A stretch of DNA of 64,000 nt from Nonlabens sp. YIK11 (GCF_001413925.1 NZ_LBMJ01000001.1:496001-560000); one strand, 5' to 3'; positions 25,266-35,266 are shown, numbered from the stretch's first letter. The notes: generated by a model from the sequence alone, not told the origin. Translations and numbers: made by a program.

Positions 25266-26360
25266 TCAGGTCAACATAAACAGTTTGCCCGGCAATGGCT
25301 TCACCACACCTTTAAGCTCCATGGACATCAGCAAAGAGGCTACTTTGTGAACCGGCATGTGCACCTGTAGCGCAATAATATCCAGCAATTCCTTTTCTTG
25401 TTCTTTGAGTACGGTATAGATGGCTCTTTCATCTTTGTCCAGCTCCACAAATAATTGCTTTTGAACGGCCACTTCATTTTGTTGCCAGCCTAGTATATAT
25501 GGAATATCTGCTGCGGTGGTAAGTAAATGTGCCTTGCTTTGTTTGATCAGACTATTACAACCTGAGGCATATTTATCATTCACTCGACCTGGAACAGCAA
25601 AAACCTCTCGATTGTATCCACTGGCCAGGTCTGCAGTGACCAGAGAGCCTCCTTTTTCTGCACTTTCAATGACCACAGTCGCTTCACTCAATCCAGCAAT
25701 AACACGATTGCGACCCAAAAAGTTTTTACGATCAAAGGTGTCTGTGCTCCAAAAATCAGTAACAAAACCGCCGTTTTTCTTGACGTCATTATTATGTGCG
25801 GCGTGGTTGCGAGGATAGGTCTGATTCAGCCCATGCGCCATGACTGCTACAGTTTGCAGGCCATGCTCGATAGAAAGTTTGTGTGCCAGTATATCCACAC
25901 CATACGCATAACCGCTAATAATGGTAGGATTGAGCAGAGCAATATCTGCCATGAATTTTTCCAAAAAAGCGCTGCCTTGACTGGTAATCTGGCGTGTGCC
26001 AACAATACTTAAGGTGTATGGATTGTTCCAGTTGATGTTTCCGTTTTCGAAGAAGATGATAGGTCCATCAACGCAATACTGCAATCGCTCTGGATAGTCA
26101 TCATTATAGTAAACCCTATACTTGAGCTTGTTTTCTTCAATAAACTTGAGCTCGTTTTCGGCCTTTTGGAAAAGGTCTTTTGCCTTAATGAATTGGGCTT
26201 TCTTCTCACCTATGCCTTCAATGGCTGCAATTTCGCGATAAGGTTGTTCAAAGACTGCTGCTGCACTGCCAAAAGTCCTGATCAACTTTTTGGCCATGAT
26301 ATCGCCTATAAGCGGTGCCTTTTTTAAGGCAAGAAGTGAGAGCAGCTCTTGTTTATCCAT
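25266..26360 (-). CDS. dprA: DNA-processing protein DprA
   Basis: 364 residues. It loads RecA on incoming single-stranded DNA during natural transformation. Order: N-terminal helix-hairpin-helix-like part (about 1-70: IGDIMAKKLIRTFGSAAAVF, IAAIEGIGEKKAQFI), the extended Rossmann fold (about 75-290) with SIVGTRQITSQG, SGYAYGVDILAHKLSIEHGLQ and GGSLVTADLASGYNREVFAVPG, and a C-terminal winged-helix (about 300-364). The ATG overlaps the stop of the M23 gene by one base. Confidence 0.95.
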   Translation of the reverse strand: MDKQELLSLLALKKAPLIGDIMAKKLIRTFGSAAAVFEQPYREIAAIEGIGEKKAQFIKAKDLFQKAENELKFIEENKLKYRVYYNDDYPERLQYCVDGPIIFFENGNINWNNPYTLSIVGTRQITSQGSAFLEKFMADIALLNPTIISGYAYGVDILAHKLSIEHGLQTVAVMAHGLNQTYPRNHAAHNNDVKKNGGFVTDFWSTDTFDRKNFLGRNRVIAGLSEATVVIESAEKGGSLVTADLASGYNREVFAVPGRVNDKYASGCNSLIKQSKAHLLTTAADIPYILGWQQNEVAVQKQLFVELDKDERAIYTVLKEQEKELLDIIALQVHMPVHKVASLLMSMELKGVVKPLPGKLFMLT

Positions 26361-26998
26361 TACCCAAAAATAAAAGGATTGGGGTTCAAAATGATGGTTT
26401 CAAAAGCCTTGAGATCACCTTCGGCAAGGACTCCAGGAAAATCACCACGATACTCCTGCATGGTAGTCATCAATTGAAAATGTAGATGTGGCGAGTAACC
26501 ACCGTTTTCTTGTGGTGTGCCTAGAGTTGCAATTTGTTCGCTTTCGCGAAAGCGAACTCCAATTTCCCACGCTTGCATATCAGATCTAGAAAGGTGGCCA
26601 TAAAGGCTGTACAACTTGCCATCATTGTAATCGTGCTCTAAAATTAGTGTTGGTCCATAATTCCCAGCGTCGTCATTGTCTGAAAAAGAATGAATTTTTC
26701 CATCCATAATCGCGTGAACACTGGTGCCAGCTGGCGCCCATAGGTCAATTCCCATATGGACGTCGCGCACCGCTCCATCCTGAAATCTCGCAGATTTGCG
26801 ATACAACGCTCGCTGTTCTTTGTAGCCGCCGTGGGCAACAAATCTGCCTGTTTGATGGCGATGATCCTTAAGATATTTTTCCATCACGGCAATATCACTC
26901 ACATCATTTTCATCCCAATACGGATTGTGGATGGAGAGATCCATAGGGAAATAGTCCTGAGATGCATATCGTGGATCGAGAAGGTTTTTGAATGCCAT
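26360..26998 (-). CDS. M23 family peptidoglycan endopeptidase
   Basis: 212 residues, no obvious signal peptide. The M23 zinc site is complete: HMGIDLWAPAGTSV (His and Asp) and HLHF, with LYSLYGHLS between. It is therefore a candidate active peptide cross-link hydrolase, unlike the EnvC-like protein in this window. The loop before the last strand pair, where the family usually reads G(V)xxGxxIA, holds a palindrome copy as RFRES (GVRFRESEQIATLG). It is joined by one-base TAATG overlaps to the CoA-transferase gene upstream and dprA downstream. Confidence 0.9.
   Translation of the reverse strand: MAFKNLLDPRYASQDYFPMDLSIHNPYWDENDVSDIAVMEKYLKDHRHQTGRFVAHGGYKEQRALYRKSARFQDGAVRDVHMGIDLWAPAGTSVHAIMDGKIHSFSDNDDAGNYGPTLILEHDYNDGKLYSLYGHLSRSDMQAWEIGVRFRESEQIATLGTPQENGGYSPHLHFQLMTTMQEYRGDFPGVLAEGDLKAFETIILNPNPFIFG
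26539..26554. repeat. 16-bp palindrome, in M23 peptidase gene
   Basis: Perfect copy; read as RFRES inside a conserved domain loop. Flanks extend symmetry to TTCGC...GCGAA. Confidence 0.95.
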
Positions 26999-27651
26999 TA
27001 GATGACCATTTCTGGGATGTCGCCTTCTACGATAAGTGTACCTTCGGTAGCTGCTTGAATCTCCTGAACGGTGACGCCAGGTGCTCTTTCTAGCAGTTTG
27101 AAACCTTGGTCTGTTATTTCAATGACGGCCATGTTAGAAACAACTTTAGTGATGCAATTGACACCTGTAAGCGGTAAACTGCATTTTTTAAGCAGCTTTG
27201 ACTCGCCGGCGCGATTGGTATGCATCATGGCAACAATGATATTTTCTGCGCTGGCGACAAGATCCATGGCGCCGCCCATTCCCTTGACAATTTTACCTGG
27301 GATTTTCCAATTGGCGATATCACCATTTTCGGCTACCTCCATGGCGCCCAAAATGGTGAGGTCAACATGCTGACCACGTATCATCCCAAAACTGGTTGCG
27401 CTATCAAAGAAACTTGCGCCTGGCAATGTGGTGATGGTTTGCTTTCCTGCGTTGATGACATCTGCATCTTCCTCACCTTCAAAGGGAAAAGGTCCCATTC
27501 CCAACACGCCGTTTTCTGACTGGAACTCTACATCGATACCTTCTGGAACATAGTTTGCCACTAGAGTTGGTATACCAATACCTAGATTGACGTAGTAACC
27601 GTCTTTCACTTCTTGCGCGATTCTTTTTGCGATGCCTATTTTATCTAACAT
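26998..27651 (-). CDS. scoB: 3-oxoacid CoA-transferase subunit B
   Basis: 217 residues. Together with subunit A it moves CoA from succinyl-CoA to an acetoacetate-type acid, in ketone body or branched-chain breakdown. The catalytic Glu lies in FQSENGVLGMGPFP (about residue 45) and the oxyanion region GGAMDLVASAENIIVAM follows. Encoded 66 bp after scoA and overlapping the M23 gene start by one base. Confidence 0.94.
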   Translation of the reverse strand: MLDKIGIAKRIAQEVKDGYYVNLGIGIPTLVANYVPEGIDVEFQSENGVLGMGPFPFEGEEDADVINAGKQTITTLPGASFFDSATSFGMIRGQHVDLTILGAMEVAENGDIANWKIPGKIVKGMGGAMDLVASAENIIVAMMHTNRAGESKLLKKCSLPLTGVNCITKVVSNMAVIEITDQGFKLLERAPGVTVQEIQAATEGTLIVEGDIPEMVI

Positions 27652-27717
27652 GATTTTTTTTTAAACTGTTCTATACTGCTCTTTCTATAATAAAGGGAAG
27701 ACAGATAGATCTGATAT

Positions 27718-28419
27718 TTAATTTTTGCTTCTAACCGTTCTCTGTTCAATACGCTTTTCATACTTCTCACCTTGAAAAATGCGTTTGACAAAAATTCCGG
27801 GAATGTGGATCTGGTTGGGATCAAGCGCACCTGCGGGAACTAGTTCTTCTACCTCAGCCACGGTAATGCTGGCAGCGCCACACATGACTGGATTGAAGTT
27901 TCTAGCGGTTCCTTTAAAAATTAGGTTTCCTGCGGTGTCTCCTTTCCATGCTTTGACAAAAGCAAAATCTGCCTTAAAAGCGTACTCTAGAATATGAGGT
28001 TTGTTATTAAAGACTCGCTCTTCTTTTCCTTCGGCTACTTCTGTTCTGTAGCCTGCTGGTGTGTAGAAGGCAGGAATTCCTGATTGTGCGGCGCGGCAAC
28101 GCTCGGCCAGCGTTCCTTGTGGGATCAATTCTACTTCCAGTTCACCGCTAAGCATCTGGCGCTCAAACTCGTCGTTCTCGCCCACGTAAGACGAGATCAT
28201 TTTCTTGATTTGTTTGCCCTGCAATAACAACCCTAGTCCAAAATCATCGACTCCAGCATTGTTGGAAATGCAGGTCAGATCACTGACTCCCAACTCCACT
28301 AATTGAGCAATGCTGTTCTCTGGAATTCCTGATAAACCAAATCCACCAACCATCAATGTCATACCACTCTTTACGCCAGCTAGTGCTTCTTTCACACTTG
28401 CTACTGTTCTATAAATCAT
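27718..28419 (-). CDS. scoA: 3-oxoacid CoA-transferase subunit A
   Basis: 233 residues. The N-terminal block [19 protein letters not shown] and [17 protein letters not shown] are the glycine-rich CoA-transferase signature; [27 protein letters not shown] follows. It pairs with scoB just downstream. No catabolic regulator is next to it, and the 178-bp upstream gap shows no clear promoter box. Confidence 0.94.
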   Translation of the reverse strand: MIYRTVASVKEALAGVKSGMTLMVGGFGLSGIPENSIAQLVELGVSDLTCISNNAGVDDFGLGLLLQGKQIKKMISSYVGENDEFERQMLSGELEVELIPQGTLAERCRAAQSGIPAFYTPAGYRTEVAEGKEERVFNNKPHILEYAFKADFAFVKAWKGDTAGNLIFKGTARNFNPVMCGAASITVAEVEELVPAGALDPNQIHIPGIFVKRIFQGEKYEKRIEQRTVRSKN

Positions 28420-28597
28420 GCAAATTTTCTTTGCTATGAAAATACGAAATACTTGAGAGTTTTAGTGAACGGTGGTCCAAAGCGTGAAAAAGCCACGCAT
28501 TACACATGAAGTCTTACACTTATTGAAAATAAGGCACAGTGATTCACTAACTAACCCTTTGAGGGCCAGCCAAAGATGATCAAGCAAGGCTTTTTAC

Positions 28598-29638
28598 TTA
28601 AACCTCGTCAAAGTTTACATTGACTTTTGCGCTGGTAGGACAAGCCTGACAAGTGAGCGTAAAGCCATCGCTGATTTCCTCATCTGTCAAAATGGAGTTC
28701 TTGCGCATTTTGACGTCTCCTTCTTCAATGAGAGCTATACAGCTGGAACAGATACCACCTTGACACGAGTATGGTGCATCAATATCATTTTTTAGCATCA
28801 CGTCCAGCATGACCTCATCGCGTCGCATGGTAAACGTATGCGTCTCGTCATCCAGGATGACGGTAATTTCAGATAGGTGACTGTCCTCGGTAATTTCCAC
28901 ATCACTTTCGGTTGATGTGAATAGTTCAAATTTGATGTTCTCCTCAGCGAGCAATCCCTTTTCTATGAGGTTGAGTTGGGTCATTTGGATCATCTCTTCA
29001 GGGCCGCATAAGTACGCTTTCGCGAAAGCGAACCCTTCACAATCATTCTTCAGGAAATAGTTCAAGTTGCCTTTAGTTATTCTACCAAACAAGGCATCCT
29101 GACGCTCCTCACGACTGAAACAGTATTTCAACGTAAATCGCTCGCCGTACTGATCTTTAAGGTCATTGAGCTGTTCCAGATAAATGGCCTGACTTTCTGA
29201 TTGATTCCCATAAATCAATGCCACTTTATTGTCAGCATCGCCAGCGAGTGCGGTCTTCAATATAGACATGATAGGTGTAATGCCGCTACCGGCAGCAACC
29301 ATCAAAAAGATTCCCTTTTCCTGCTTCTCATGAATGAACAACCCATCTGGCGGCGCTACTTCTAAGGTATCGCCAGCACGCAGTTTCATGGCGTAATTTG
29401 AGAAAACACCCAAATCTACCGTCTTGACCACCACCTTTAATTGGTCGTCGTCTGGAGCACTGCTTATGGAGTAGGCGCGACGCACCTCATTGCCATCAAT
29501 CGTGGCTTTAAGCGTCAAATACTGACCTGCCTGATATTGGAATTCTTCCTGGAGACTGCCAGGGATTTCAAAAATAATTTCAACGGCTCTAGAAGTAACC
29601 TTAGTGACTTGTTCAATGCGTAATTCGTGAAAAACCAT
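28598..29638 (-). CDS. PaaE-like ferredoxin/flavin reductase
   Basis: 346 residues. Order: FAD domain (RAYSISSAPDDD), NAD(P) domain (MVAAGSGITPIMSIL), then a plant-type [2Fe-2S] domain with CQGGICSSCIALIEEG and a fourth Cys in LTCQACP. It passes electrons from NAD(P)H to an oxygenase, as PaaE does for phenylacetyl-CoA epoxidase. The other paa genes are not here, so in this organism it may serve another oxygenase or desaturase. A palindrome copy is read AFAKA in CEGFAFAKAYLCGPEEM, just before the conserved CGPE motif. Confidence 0.9.
   Translation of the reverse strand: MVFHELRIEQVTKVTSRAVEIIFEIPGSLQEEFQYQAGQYLTLKATIDGNEVRRAYSISSAPDDDQLKVVVKTVDLGVFSNYAMKLRAGDTLEVAPPDGLFIHEKQEKGIFLMVAAGSGITPIMSILKTALAGDADNKVALIYGNQSESQAIYLEQLNDLKDQYGERFTLKYCFSREERQDALFGRITKGNLNYFLKNDCEGFAFAKAYLCGPEEMIQMTQLNLIEKGLLAEENIKFELFTSTESDVEITEDSHLSEITVILDDETHTFTMRRDEVMLDVMLKNDIDAPYSCQGGICSSCIALIEEGDVKMRKNSILTDEEISDGFTLTCQACPTSAKVNVNFDEV
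29015..29030. repeat. 16-bp palindrome, in PaaE-like gene
   Basis: Perfect copy; read as AFAKA five residues before the conserved CGPE motif. Confidence 0.95.
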
Positions 29639-29733
29639 GTGTCGATTAATTGGGCTGCAAAAGTAAGAAACAGAGAAAGAGTTGTAACATTTTTAATTTT
29701 ATCTTCACTAATCCAGCAACTAACCTTACTACC

Positions 29734-31212
29734 ATGTTCAAACTCTTTGCTAGTCTAGAATGGAAAAGTTTCTTTAGATCTGCTGCCTTCAAGCAAAATC
29801 TTTTCTTCAAGATATTTATCGGTTTTTTTGCTGTTCTCTTTTTGCTGGAATTTGCCGCTTTGGGCGCTGGAAGCTTCTATATCCTGGAAAATTTTATTGA
29901 GGACGGCAACATCCTGGCATCTGATCCTTTAGCGGTAATTAATCAATTTTTGATCTACTGGTTTGCGGTGGATCTCATATTTAGATATTTCTTCCAAAAA
30001 ATGCCGGTGGCTAATATCAAGCCACTTCTCTATTTACCTTTTACTAAAGGAAAGATTGTTCAATACGCCATGGGAAAAACGGTGATCTCATTTTTTAATA
30101 TTCTACCAGCATTCTTTTTTATACCATTTTCCATTGTCCTATTAATAGAAGGCTATGACCCTTTAGGCGTGATAGGCTGGCATCTTGCGATGTTGTCCAT
30201 CACATTACTGCTCAATTTCTTGAATATTTTTCTCAATAATCTAGATAAGGTATTCTATCCAGTAGTGATCCTTATAGCGGGTCTTGCCACGATACAATAC
30301 TACGGCTACTTTGATATCACCAGTTACACACAACCTATGTTTGACTTTTTCTACAGTCAGCCATGGAGTTTTGTCTTGCCGCTGGCGCTGGCCGTTTTTA
30401 GTGGTCAATATGCCTATGTCTACTTTAAAAAACAGCTGTATCTGGATGCCGGACTTAAAACCAAACATGAAACCGCTACCACAGAAAATCTGGATTTTCT
30501 CAATCGGTTCGGGAAAATGTCAACTTACCTTAAGAATGATGTGAAGCTCATACGCCGCAACAAACGAGCTAGGACCACTTTTATCATGGGATTCCTATTT
30601 ATGTTCTATGGCCTTTATTTTATTGCTGTAGGTCAAGGCGAATGGATGAAGGTTTTTGCGGCCTTGTTTTGTACCGGTGGTTTCCTGTTCAGTTTTGGTG
30701 GGTTGGTGCCGTCATGGGATAGCAGCTACTATAAATTGATGATGGCGCAAAATATTCCCTATCGTGAGTTTTTGCTGAGCAAATGGTGGCTCATGGTGGT
30801 TGTGACTGGCTTTAGCACCTTGCTTAGTTGCTTCTATGTTTATTTTGGGCTCGAGTGGCTTTATGCCATTCTTGCCGGCGCCGTTTACAACATTGGACTC
30901 AACGCATCCATCACACTGCTGGGTGGTGCATATGTAAAAACGCCCATTGATTTGACGAGCAACAAGAAAGCCTTTGGCGACAGTAAGGCCTTCAATGTCA
31001 AAACGCTTTTGCTTACCATTCCTAAAATGATCTTGCCCGTGATTATATACTATGCATTTTCTCTGACCATCAGTAGCGAGGCTGGATTTATTGCCATTGC
31101 GGCAACTGGGCTGCTGGGATTGCTTTTCCGAGATAAGATCTTGACTATTGTAGAGAATGTTTATAAGAACGAGAAATACGATACGATTGCTGCCTATGCG
31201 CAAAAGGATTGA
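29734..31212 (+). CDS. DUF5687 ABC-type membrane protein
   Basis: 492 residues from ATG 29734; an in-frame ATG 84 bases upstream would add a polar, unrelated-looking tail. About twelve hydrophobic segments, with a central charged stretch (KNDVKLIRRNKRARTTF). The DUF5687 family of Bacteroidota is the likely permease partner of an ATPase encoded directly downstream. Probable exporter or membrane remodelling transporter; substrate unknown. Confidence 0.8.
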   Translation: MFKLFASLEWKSFFRSAAFKQNLFFKIFIGFFAVLFLLEFAALGAGSFYILENFIEDGNILASDPLAVINQFLIYWFAVDLIFRYFFQKMPVANIKPLLYLPFTKGKIVQYAMGKTVISFFNILPAFFFIPFSIVLLIEGYDPLGVIGWHLAMLSITLLLNFLNIFLNNLDKVFYPVVILIAGLATIQYYGYFDITSYTQPMFDFFYSQPWSFVLPLALAVFSGQYAYVYFKKQLYLDAGLKTKHETATTENLDFLNRFGKMSTYLKNDVKLIRRNKRARTTFIMGFLFMFYGLYFIAVGQGEWMKVFAALFCTGGFLFSFGGLVPSWDSSYYKLMMAQNIPYREFLLSKWWLMVVVTGFSTLLSCFYVYFGLEWLYAILAGAVYNIGLNASITLLGGAYVKTPIDLTSNKKAFGDSKAFNVKTLLLTIPKMILPVIIYYAFSLTISSEAGFIAIAATGLLGLLFRDKILTIVENVYKNEKYDTIAAYAQKD

Positions 31213-31235
31213 TGTGAAAATGGCTTGAACTATTT

Positions 31236-31251
31236 CGCTTTCGCGAAAGCG
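31236..31251. repeat. 16-bp palindrome, intergenic
   Basis: Perfect copy in the 80-bp gap between the permease and ATPase genes, symmetric over 24 bp (31232-31255), the longest copy here. Confidence 0.95.
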
Positions 31252-31292
31252 AAATCCTACCAAAACTCTTAACCAACACTAAAACATTTGAA

Positions 31293-32054
31293 ATGATCCA
31301 CATACAGAACCTTTCCAAAAAATATAACGACACCACCGTTCTTGATATCGAAAGCCTACAAATTCCTAGAGGACAGTCCGTCGGGCTGGTAGGAAATAAC
31401 GGTGCTGGTAAGACCACGTTGTTTTCCCTATTGCTGGACTTGATAGAACCTACCACGGGACATATCATGTCCAATGATATTCAGGTCAATGAAAGCGAAG
31501 GATGGAAGCCTTTCACTAGCGCTTTTGTTGATGAGAGTTTCTTGATAGGCTACTTGACGCCAGAAGAATATTTCTATTTCATAGGCGAGCTGCGCGGACA
31601 AAACAAAGCAGATATCGATGCTCTTATGGAAAAGCACGCCGATTTTTTCAACGGTGAGGCGATAGGCCAAAAAAAATACCTGCGTGACCTTTCTAAGGGT
31701 AACCAGAAAAAAGTTGGGATTATCGCTGCTCTTATAGGCAATCCTGAAGTGATCATTCTAGATGAGCCGTTTGCCAATCTGGACCCATCAACACAGATAA
31801 GGCTTAAAGCGATCATAAAGGATCTGTCTAACGACCCTAATGTCACCATGCTTATCTCAAGCCATGATTTGATTCACGTGACTGAGGTGGCGCAACGCGT
31901 TGTACTGTTAGAAAAGGGTAAAGTCGTGATGGATCAAGTGAAGGATGCAGCTACCTTTGGCCAGCTGGAAAAGTATTTCATGGGAATTAGTGAATTACAC
32001 GCTGTCCCTGTGGAGGATACTACCATCACCACTAACCTTGAAGAAGAAGAATAG
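31293..32054 (+). CDS. ABC transporter ATP-binding protein
   Basis: 253 residues. Walker A GNNGAGKTTL (about 35-44), signature LSKGNQKKVGI, Walker B VIILDEPFANLDP and the switch SSHD are all present, so it should hydrolyse ATP. It follows the DUF5687 permease after 80 bp and precedes two small membrane protein genes by 2 bp and 7 bp; the four probably form one transport unit. Confidence 0.93.
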   Translation: MIHIQNLSKKYNDTTVLDIESLQIPRGQSVGLVGNNGAGKTTLFSLLLDLIEPTTGHIMSNDIQVNESEGWKPFTSAFVDESFLIGYLTPEEYFYFIGELRGQNKADIDALMEKHADFFNGEAIGQKKYLRDLSKGNQKKVGIIAALIGNPEVIILDEPFANLDPSTQIRLKAIIKDLSNDPNVTMLISSHDLIHVTEVAQRVVLLEKGKVVMDQVKDAATFGQLEKYFMGISELHAVPVEDTTITTNLEEEE

Positions 32055-32056
32055 AC

Positions 32057-32290
32057 ATGTCACCTAAAATTAAAGTGTTCCTTATCTACGGCATTAGCTT
32101 CATGCTCGTGTTTCTTATTACGCGGTTTATTCTGGTACAGTTTTATCCAGAACCTAGTATGTGGCTCACTTTTATTCCGCTAGGTGTAGGAATGGTGCTG
32201 GCGCCCAAGCCACACATTGAAGAAACCCAATCTGGACGGCAATATGGTTTGAAGAGTATTTTCTTTAAGAGGATCATTCACATCAAATAG
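32057..32290 (+). CDS. Small membrane protein, paralogue 1
   Basis: 77 residues with two hydrophobic helices (about 5-28 and 34-51) and a C-terminal tail PKPHIEETQSGRQYGLKSIFFKRIIHIK. The tail motif QSGxQYGLKSIFFK is repeated in the next gene. It begins 2 bases after the ATPase gene, so it is co-translated with the transporter. Family not recognised. Confidence 0.75.
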   Translation: MSPKIKVFLIYGISFMLVFLITRFILVQFYPEPSMWLTFIPLGVGMVLAPKPHIEETQSGRQYGLKSIFFKRIIHIK

Positions 32291-32297
32291 AAATGTA

Positions 32298-32528
32298 ATG
32301 AATGCAAAATTCAAGACCTTCTTTATTTATTTTCTGATCGCATTTTCCCTTTTGACGTTAAGCTTGGTCGCGTTACAGTATTTTAATACGTCAACCTATT
32401 TCAGAATCCTCTTCCCTGTTGCTGTGGTGATGCTGTTGACTCCTAGGCCTCATATCATAAAAAGCCAATCTGGAAATCAGTATGGATTGAAAAGTATCTT
32501 TTTTAAGAAGATTATTAAGATCACATAA
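32298..32528 (+). CDS. Small membrane protein, paralogue 2
   Basis: 76 residues, two hydrophobic helices, and tail PRPHIIKSQSGNQYGLKSIFFKKIIKIT. It matches the preceding protein strongly in the tail and in layout, so the two arose by tandem duplication. It may be an accessory part of the ABC system; no function is known. Confidence 0.75.
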   Translation: MNAKFKTFFIYFLIAFSLLTLSLVALQYFNTSTYFRILFPVAVVMLLTPRPHIIKSQSGNQYGLKSIFFKKIIKIT

Positions 32529-32633
32529 GCCCTGCATTACCATTGTTTGCTCTTTACTTAATTCCTTATTTTTGAACGATATCACAATATCATAACCCTA
32601 CAACAGTTATGATAGCTAGAAAAAAGAGCTCGT

Positions 32634-35255
32634 TTGAAAAATCTTTTTGCTTTTACTGCCATCATTTTTTGCCTGCTGCTGGTTCTCGCCAGTTGTAGCC
32701 GTAAGAATGATTCTTTTATTAGCCGCAACCTGCATGCGGTTGGTACAGAGTATAATATACTCTATAATGGAAATCTCGCCTTACAGGCTGGACTGGATAA
32801 TATAGAGGCAAATTATAGGGACAACTACTGGGATATCCTGCCCGTAGAGCGCCTGACAGTCAAGGACGAAATAAGAGTTAGCGCAGACGACCAGTCTGAT
32901 CCCAACTTTTCACTAGCCGAAGAAAAGGCCGTCAAGGCAGTTCAAAAACACAGCATGCTTATCGATGGTGAAGAAGTGAATCCACAAATCGACGAGGCCT
33001 ACATGCTACTTGGAAAAGCCCGTTATTATGACCAGCGCTTTATTCCATCGCTAGAGGCTTTCAATTATGTATTGCAATTCATGCCAGAATCTGATGAGAT
33101 TAGAATGGCAAAAATCTGGCGCGAGAAGACCAACATGCGCCTGGAGAACAATGAGATTGCCATTGAGAATTTACAGCAGCTTATCAAAGAAGACAGCCTT
33201 GAGATTGAGCGTGAAGAATTGATTCTTGCTAATGCTACTTTGGCTCAGGCTTATCTTAATGTGGATAAAGTCGACAGTGCGCTTATTTATATGAATCGCG
33301 CTGCCCAAAAAACAAAGGATCGAGCAACTGAAGGCCGTTACAAATTCATTGCCGGACAGCTTTTTGCAAAGGCAGGTCAAAGAGACAGTGCCATTGCACA
33401 TTTTGACGAGGTCATTGAATTACATAGGAAAATACCTCGCAACTACTACGTCAACGCCTTCATAGAGAAAATCAAACTTAGAGATACGGTAGAACAGTCT
33501 GATGATGAGTTTCTAGAAGTGCTCAATGAGCTGGAAGAAAACAGGGAAAATAGACCGTGGCTGGATATCATCAATTATCGCAAGGCCATATATCTGGAAA
33601 CTATAGACAGTGTAGACGGCGCCGTGGCTTATTACAACAAGTCCTTGAAAGCCGGCGATAGAGATCCCTATTTGCAGGGAAACACCTATGATGCTTTGGG
33701 CCGCATTAGTTTTGACGATGCCCGTTTTGAAACAGCTGGAAAATATTTTGATAGCGCATCAACCAGATATGAAGATAAATCCAGAGAACAGCGTGCGGTT
33801 ATCAAGAAGAGAGAAAATCTGGCAGACATTATTCTTTACGAGAGCAATCGCCGCAGTGCTGACAGTCTATTGAGTATCGTTGCCATGAGCGATGGTGAAC
33901 GAGTAGAGTATTACAACAACTACATAGAAGAACTAAAAGAGCGCGAGGCACAACTAGCCGAACAGGCAGCTATAGAAGAGGCAAATCTTGCCCAGCAAAA
34001 AACAGCCCTTGCGACAATACAGACCAATAATTCCGTTAATAATAGATTAGGGCCGCCTAGTGGTGCTACCATAAATGATTCAGGTCCAACAAGCACCAAC
34101 AGTGGTTTCTATTTTTATATACCGGCAACGGTGGCAAGAGGCAAGTTGCAGTTTAGGGCTATTTGGGGAAATCGTGCCCTCAAGGATAATTGGAATCTAG
34201 CGAGCGTGAATAGCAACTTGATCGATGAGGCGACAGACGGTAGTGTCACCGCCATAGAAAACGGCGATCTAGCTCCAGAATATCAAGCCGCCTATTACAT
34301 TGACCGCTTACCACAAGGTCAGGTGGCATTTGATAGCATTGCGGGAGCTCGCGATTTTGCCTACTATCAGCTGGGTGTTTTATATAAGGAAAAATTCAAG
34401 CGCAATGACCTTGCGATCGATAGGTTTGAAACGCTTTTGACCTTTGAGCCAGAAGAAAAGTTACTGCTTCCTACCTTGTACAATCTATACTTAATGGGTC
34501 GTGACGGTTCAAATGACGGTAATGATATCGCTTTCGCGAAAGCGGAACAATACAAATCCACCATCATATCCCAATATCCTGAAACCAGATACGCACAAAT
34601 CCTGCAAAATCCTGACGGCAAACTAGACACCAGTGAAACTGCCGAAGGTGTCTATAACCGTATCTTCAAACAGTACGAGCAAGAAAACTATGCTGCTGTT
34701 ATTGAACAGGCAAACAATCAAATCATCCGTTTTGCGGGCGATCCCATCATTCCAAAGTTGGAACTTTTAAAGACCTATGCATCGGGTAGACTGTATGGAT
34801 TCAAGGCCTATAAAGAAGGTCTTGATTTTATTGCGTTGAACTATCCCAGTACAGAAGTAGGTAAGGAAGCCGCAGTTCTAGCGGCAGATGCAGAAAAACT
34901 AGTGATCCCAAGTGAGTTTGCACCAGAGGATAACAGCAATAACTTCAAGCTGGTCTATACCGTCGATGCCGCAAATGAGCAGCTTATCAACGATTTAAAA
35001 CTCAATCTGGAACAACCAGCGAAAGCATTAGGTAGCGACATCACCTATTCCATCGATGTTTACACACCGCAACAGTCACTGCTCGTCATTCATGGTATGA
35101 AAACCAAAGATAGAGCTGCACAAGTGGCCACCTATCTGGATGAAAATGTGAAAGGCGTCGAGCTGCCTTCCATGCCGGTGGCCATATCGTCAGAAAACTA
35201 CAAGATCGTACAGGTTTACAAAAGCCTTAACGATTACATGATACAGATCCCATAA
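32634..35255 (+). CDS. porW: Type IX secretion lipoprotein PorW/SprE
   Basis: 873 residues. The start must be TTG (32634-32636), since an in-frame TAG lies 21 bases upstream and no ATG is between. Lipobox LASCSRKN. The body is helical repeats of TPR type (AYMLLGKARYYDQRFIPSLEAFNYVL; DAARFETAGKYFDSA-like) with a long middle linker near residues 440-490. SprE/PorW is needed for gliding and type IX secretion, contacting the periplasmic side of the PorLM motor and outer-membrane parts. A palindrome copy is read AFAKA (DIAFAKAEQYK). Bactofilin and ATP synthase genes follow. Confidence 0.9.
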   Translation: MKNLFAFTAIIFCLLLVLASCSRKNDSFISRNLHAVGTEYNILYNGNLALQAGLDNIEANYRDNYWDILPVERLTVKDEIRVSADDQSDPNFSLAEEKAVKAVQKHSMLIDGEEVNPQIDEAYMLLGKARYYDQRFIPSLEAFNYVLQFMPESDEIRMAKIWREKTNMRLENNEIAIENLQQLIKEDSLEIEREELILANATLAQAYLNVDKVDSALIYMNRAAQKTKDRATEGRYKFIAGQLFAKAGQRDSAIAHFDEVIELHRKIPRNYYVNAFIEKIKLRDTVEQSDDEFLEVLNELEENRENRPWLDIINYRKAIYLETIDSVDGAVAYYNKSLKAGDRDPYLQGNTYDALGRISFDDARFETAGKYFDSASTRYEDKSREQRAVIKKRENLADIILYESNRRSADSLLSIVAMSDGERVEYYNNYIEELKEREAQLAEQAAIEEANLAQQKTALATIQTNNSVNNRLGPPSGATINDSGPTSTNSGFYFYIPATVARGKLQFRAIWGNRALKDNWNLASVNSNLIDEATDGSVTAIENGDLAPEYQAAYYIDRLPQGQVAFDSIAGARDFAYYQLGVLYKEKFKRNDLAIDRFETLLTFEPEEKLLLPTLYNLYLMGRDGSNDGNDIAFAKAEQYKSTIISQYPETRYAQILQNPDGKLDTSETAEGVYNRIFKQYEQENYAAVIEQANNQIIRFAGDPIIPKLELLKTYASGRLYGFKAYKEGLDFIALNYPSTEVGKEAAVLAADAEKLVIPSEFAPEDNSNNFKLVYTVDAANEQLINDLKLNLEQPAKALGSDITYSIDVYTPQQSLLVIHGMKTKDRAAQVATYLDENVKGVELPSMPVAISSENYKIVQVYKSLNDYMIQIP
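34529..34544. repeat. 16-bp palindrome, in porW gene
   Basis: Perfect copy; read as AFAKA in a helical repeat. Confidence 0.95.
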
Positions 35256-35266
35256 CCATTCCCCAT

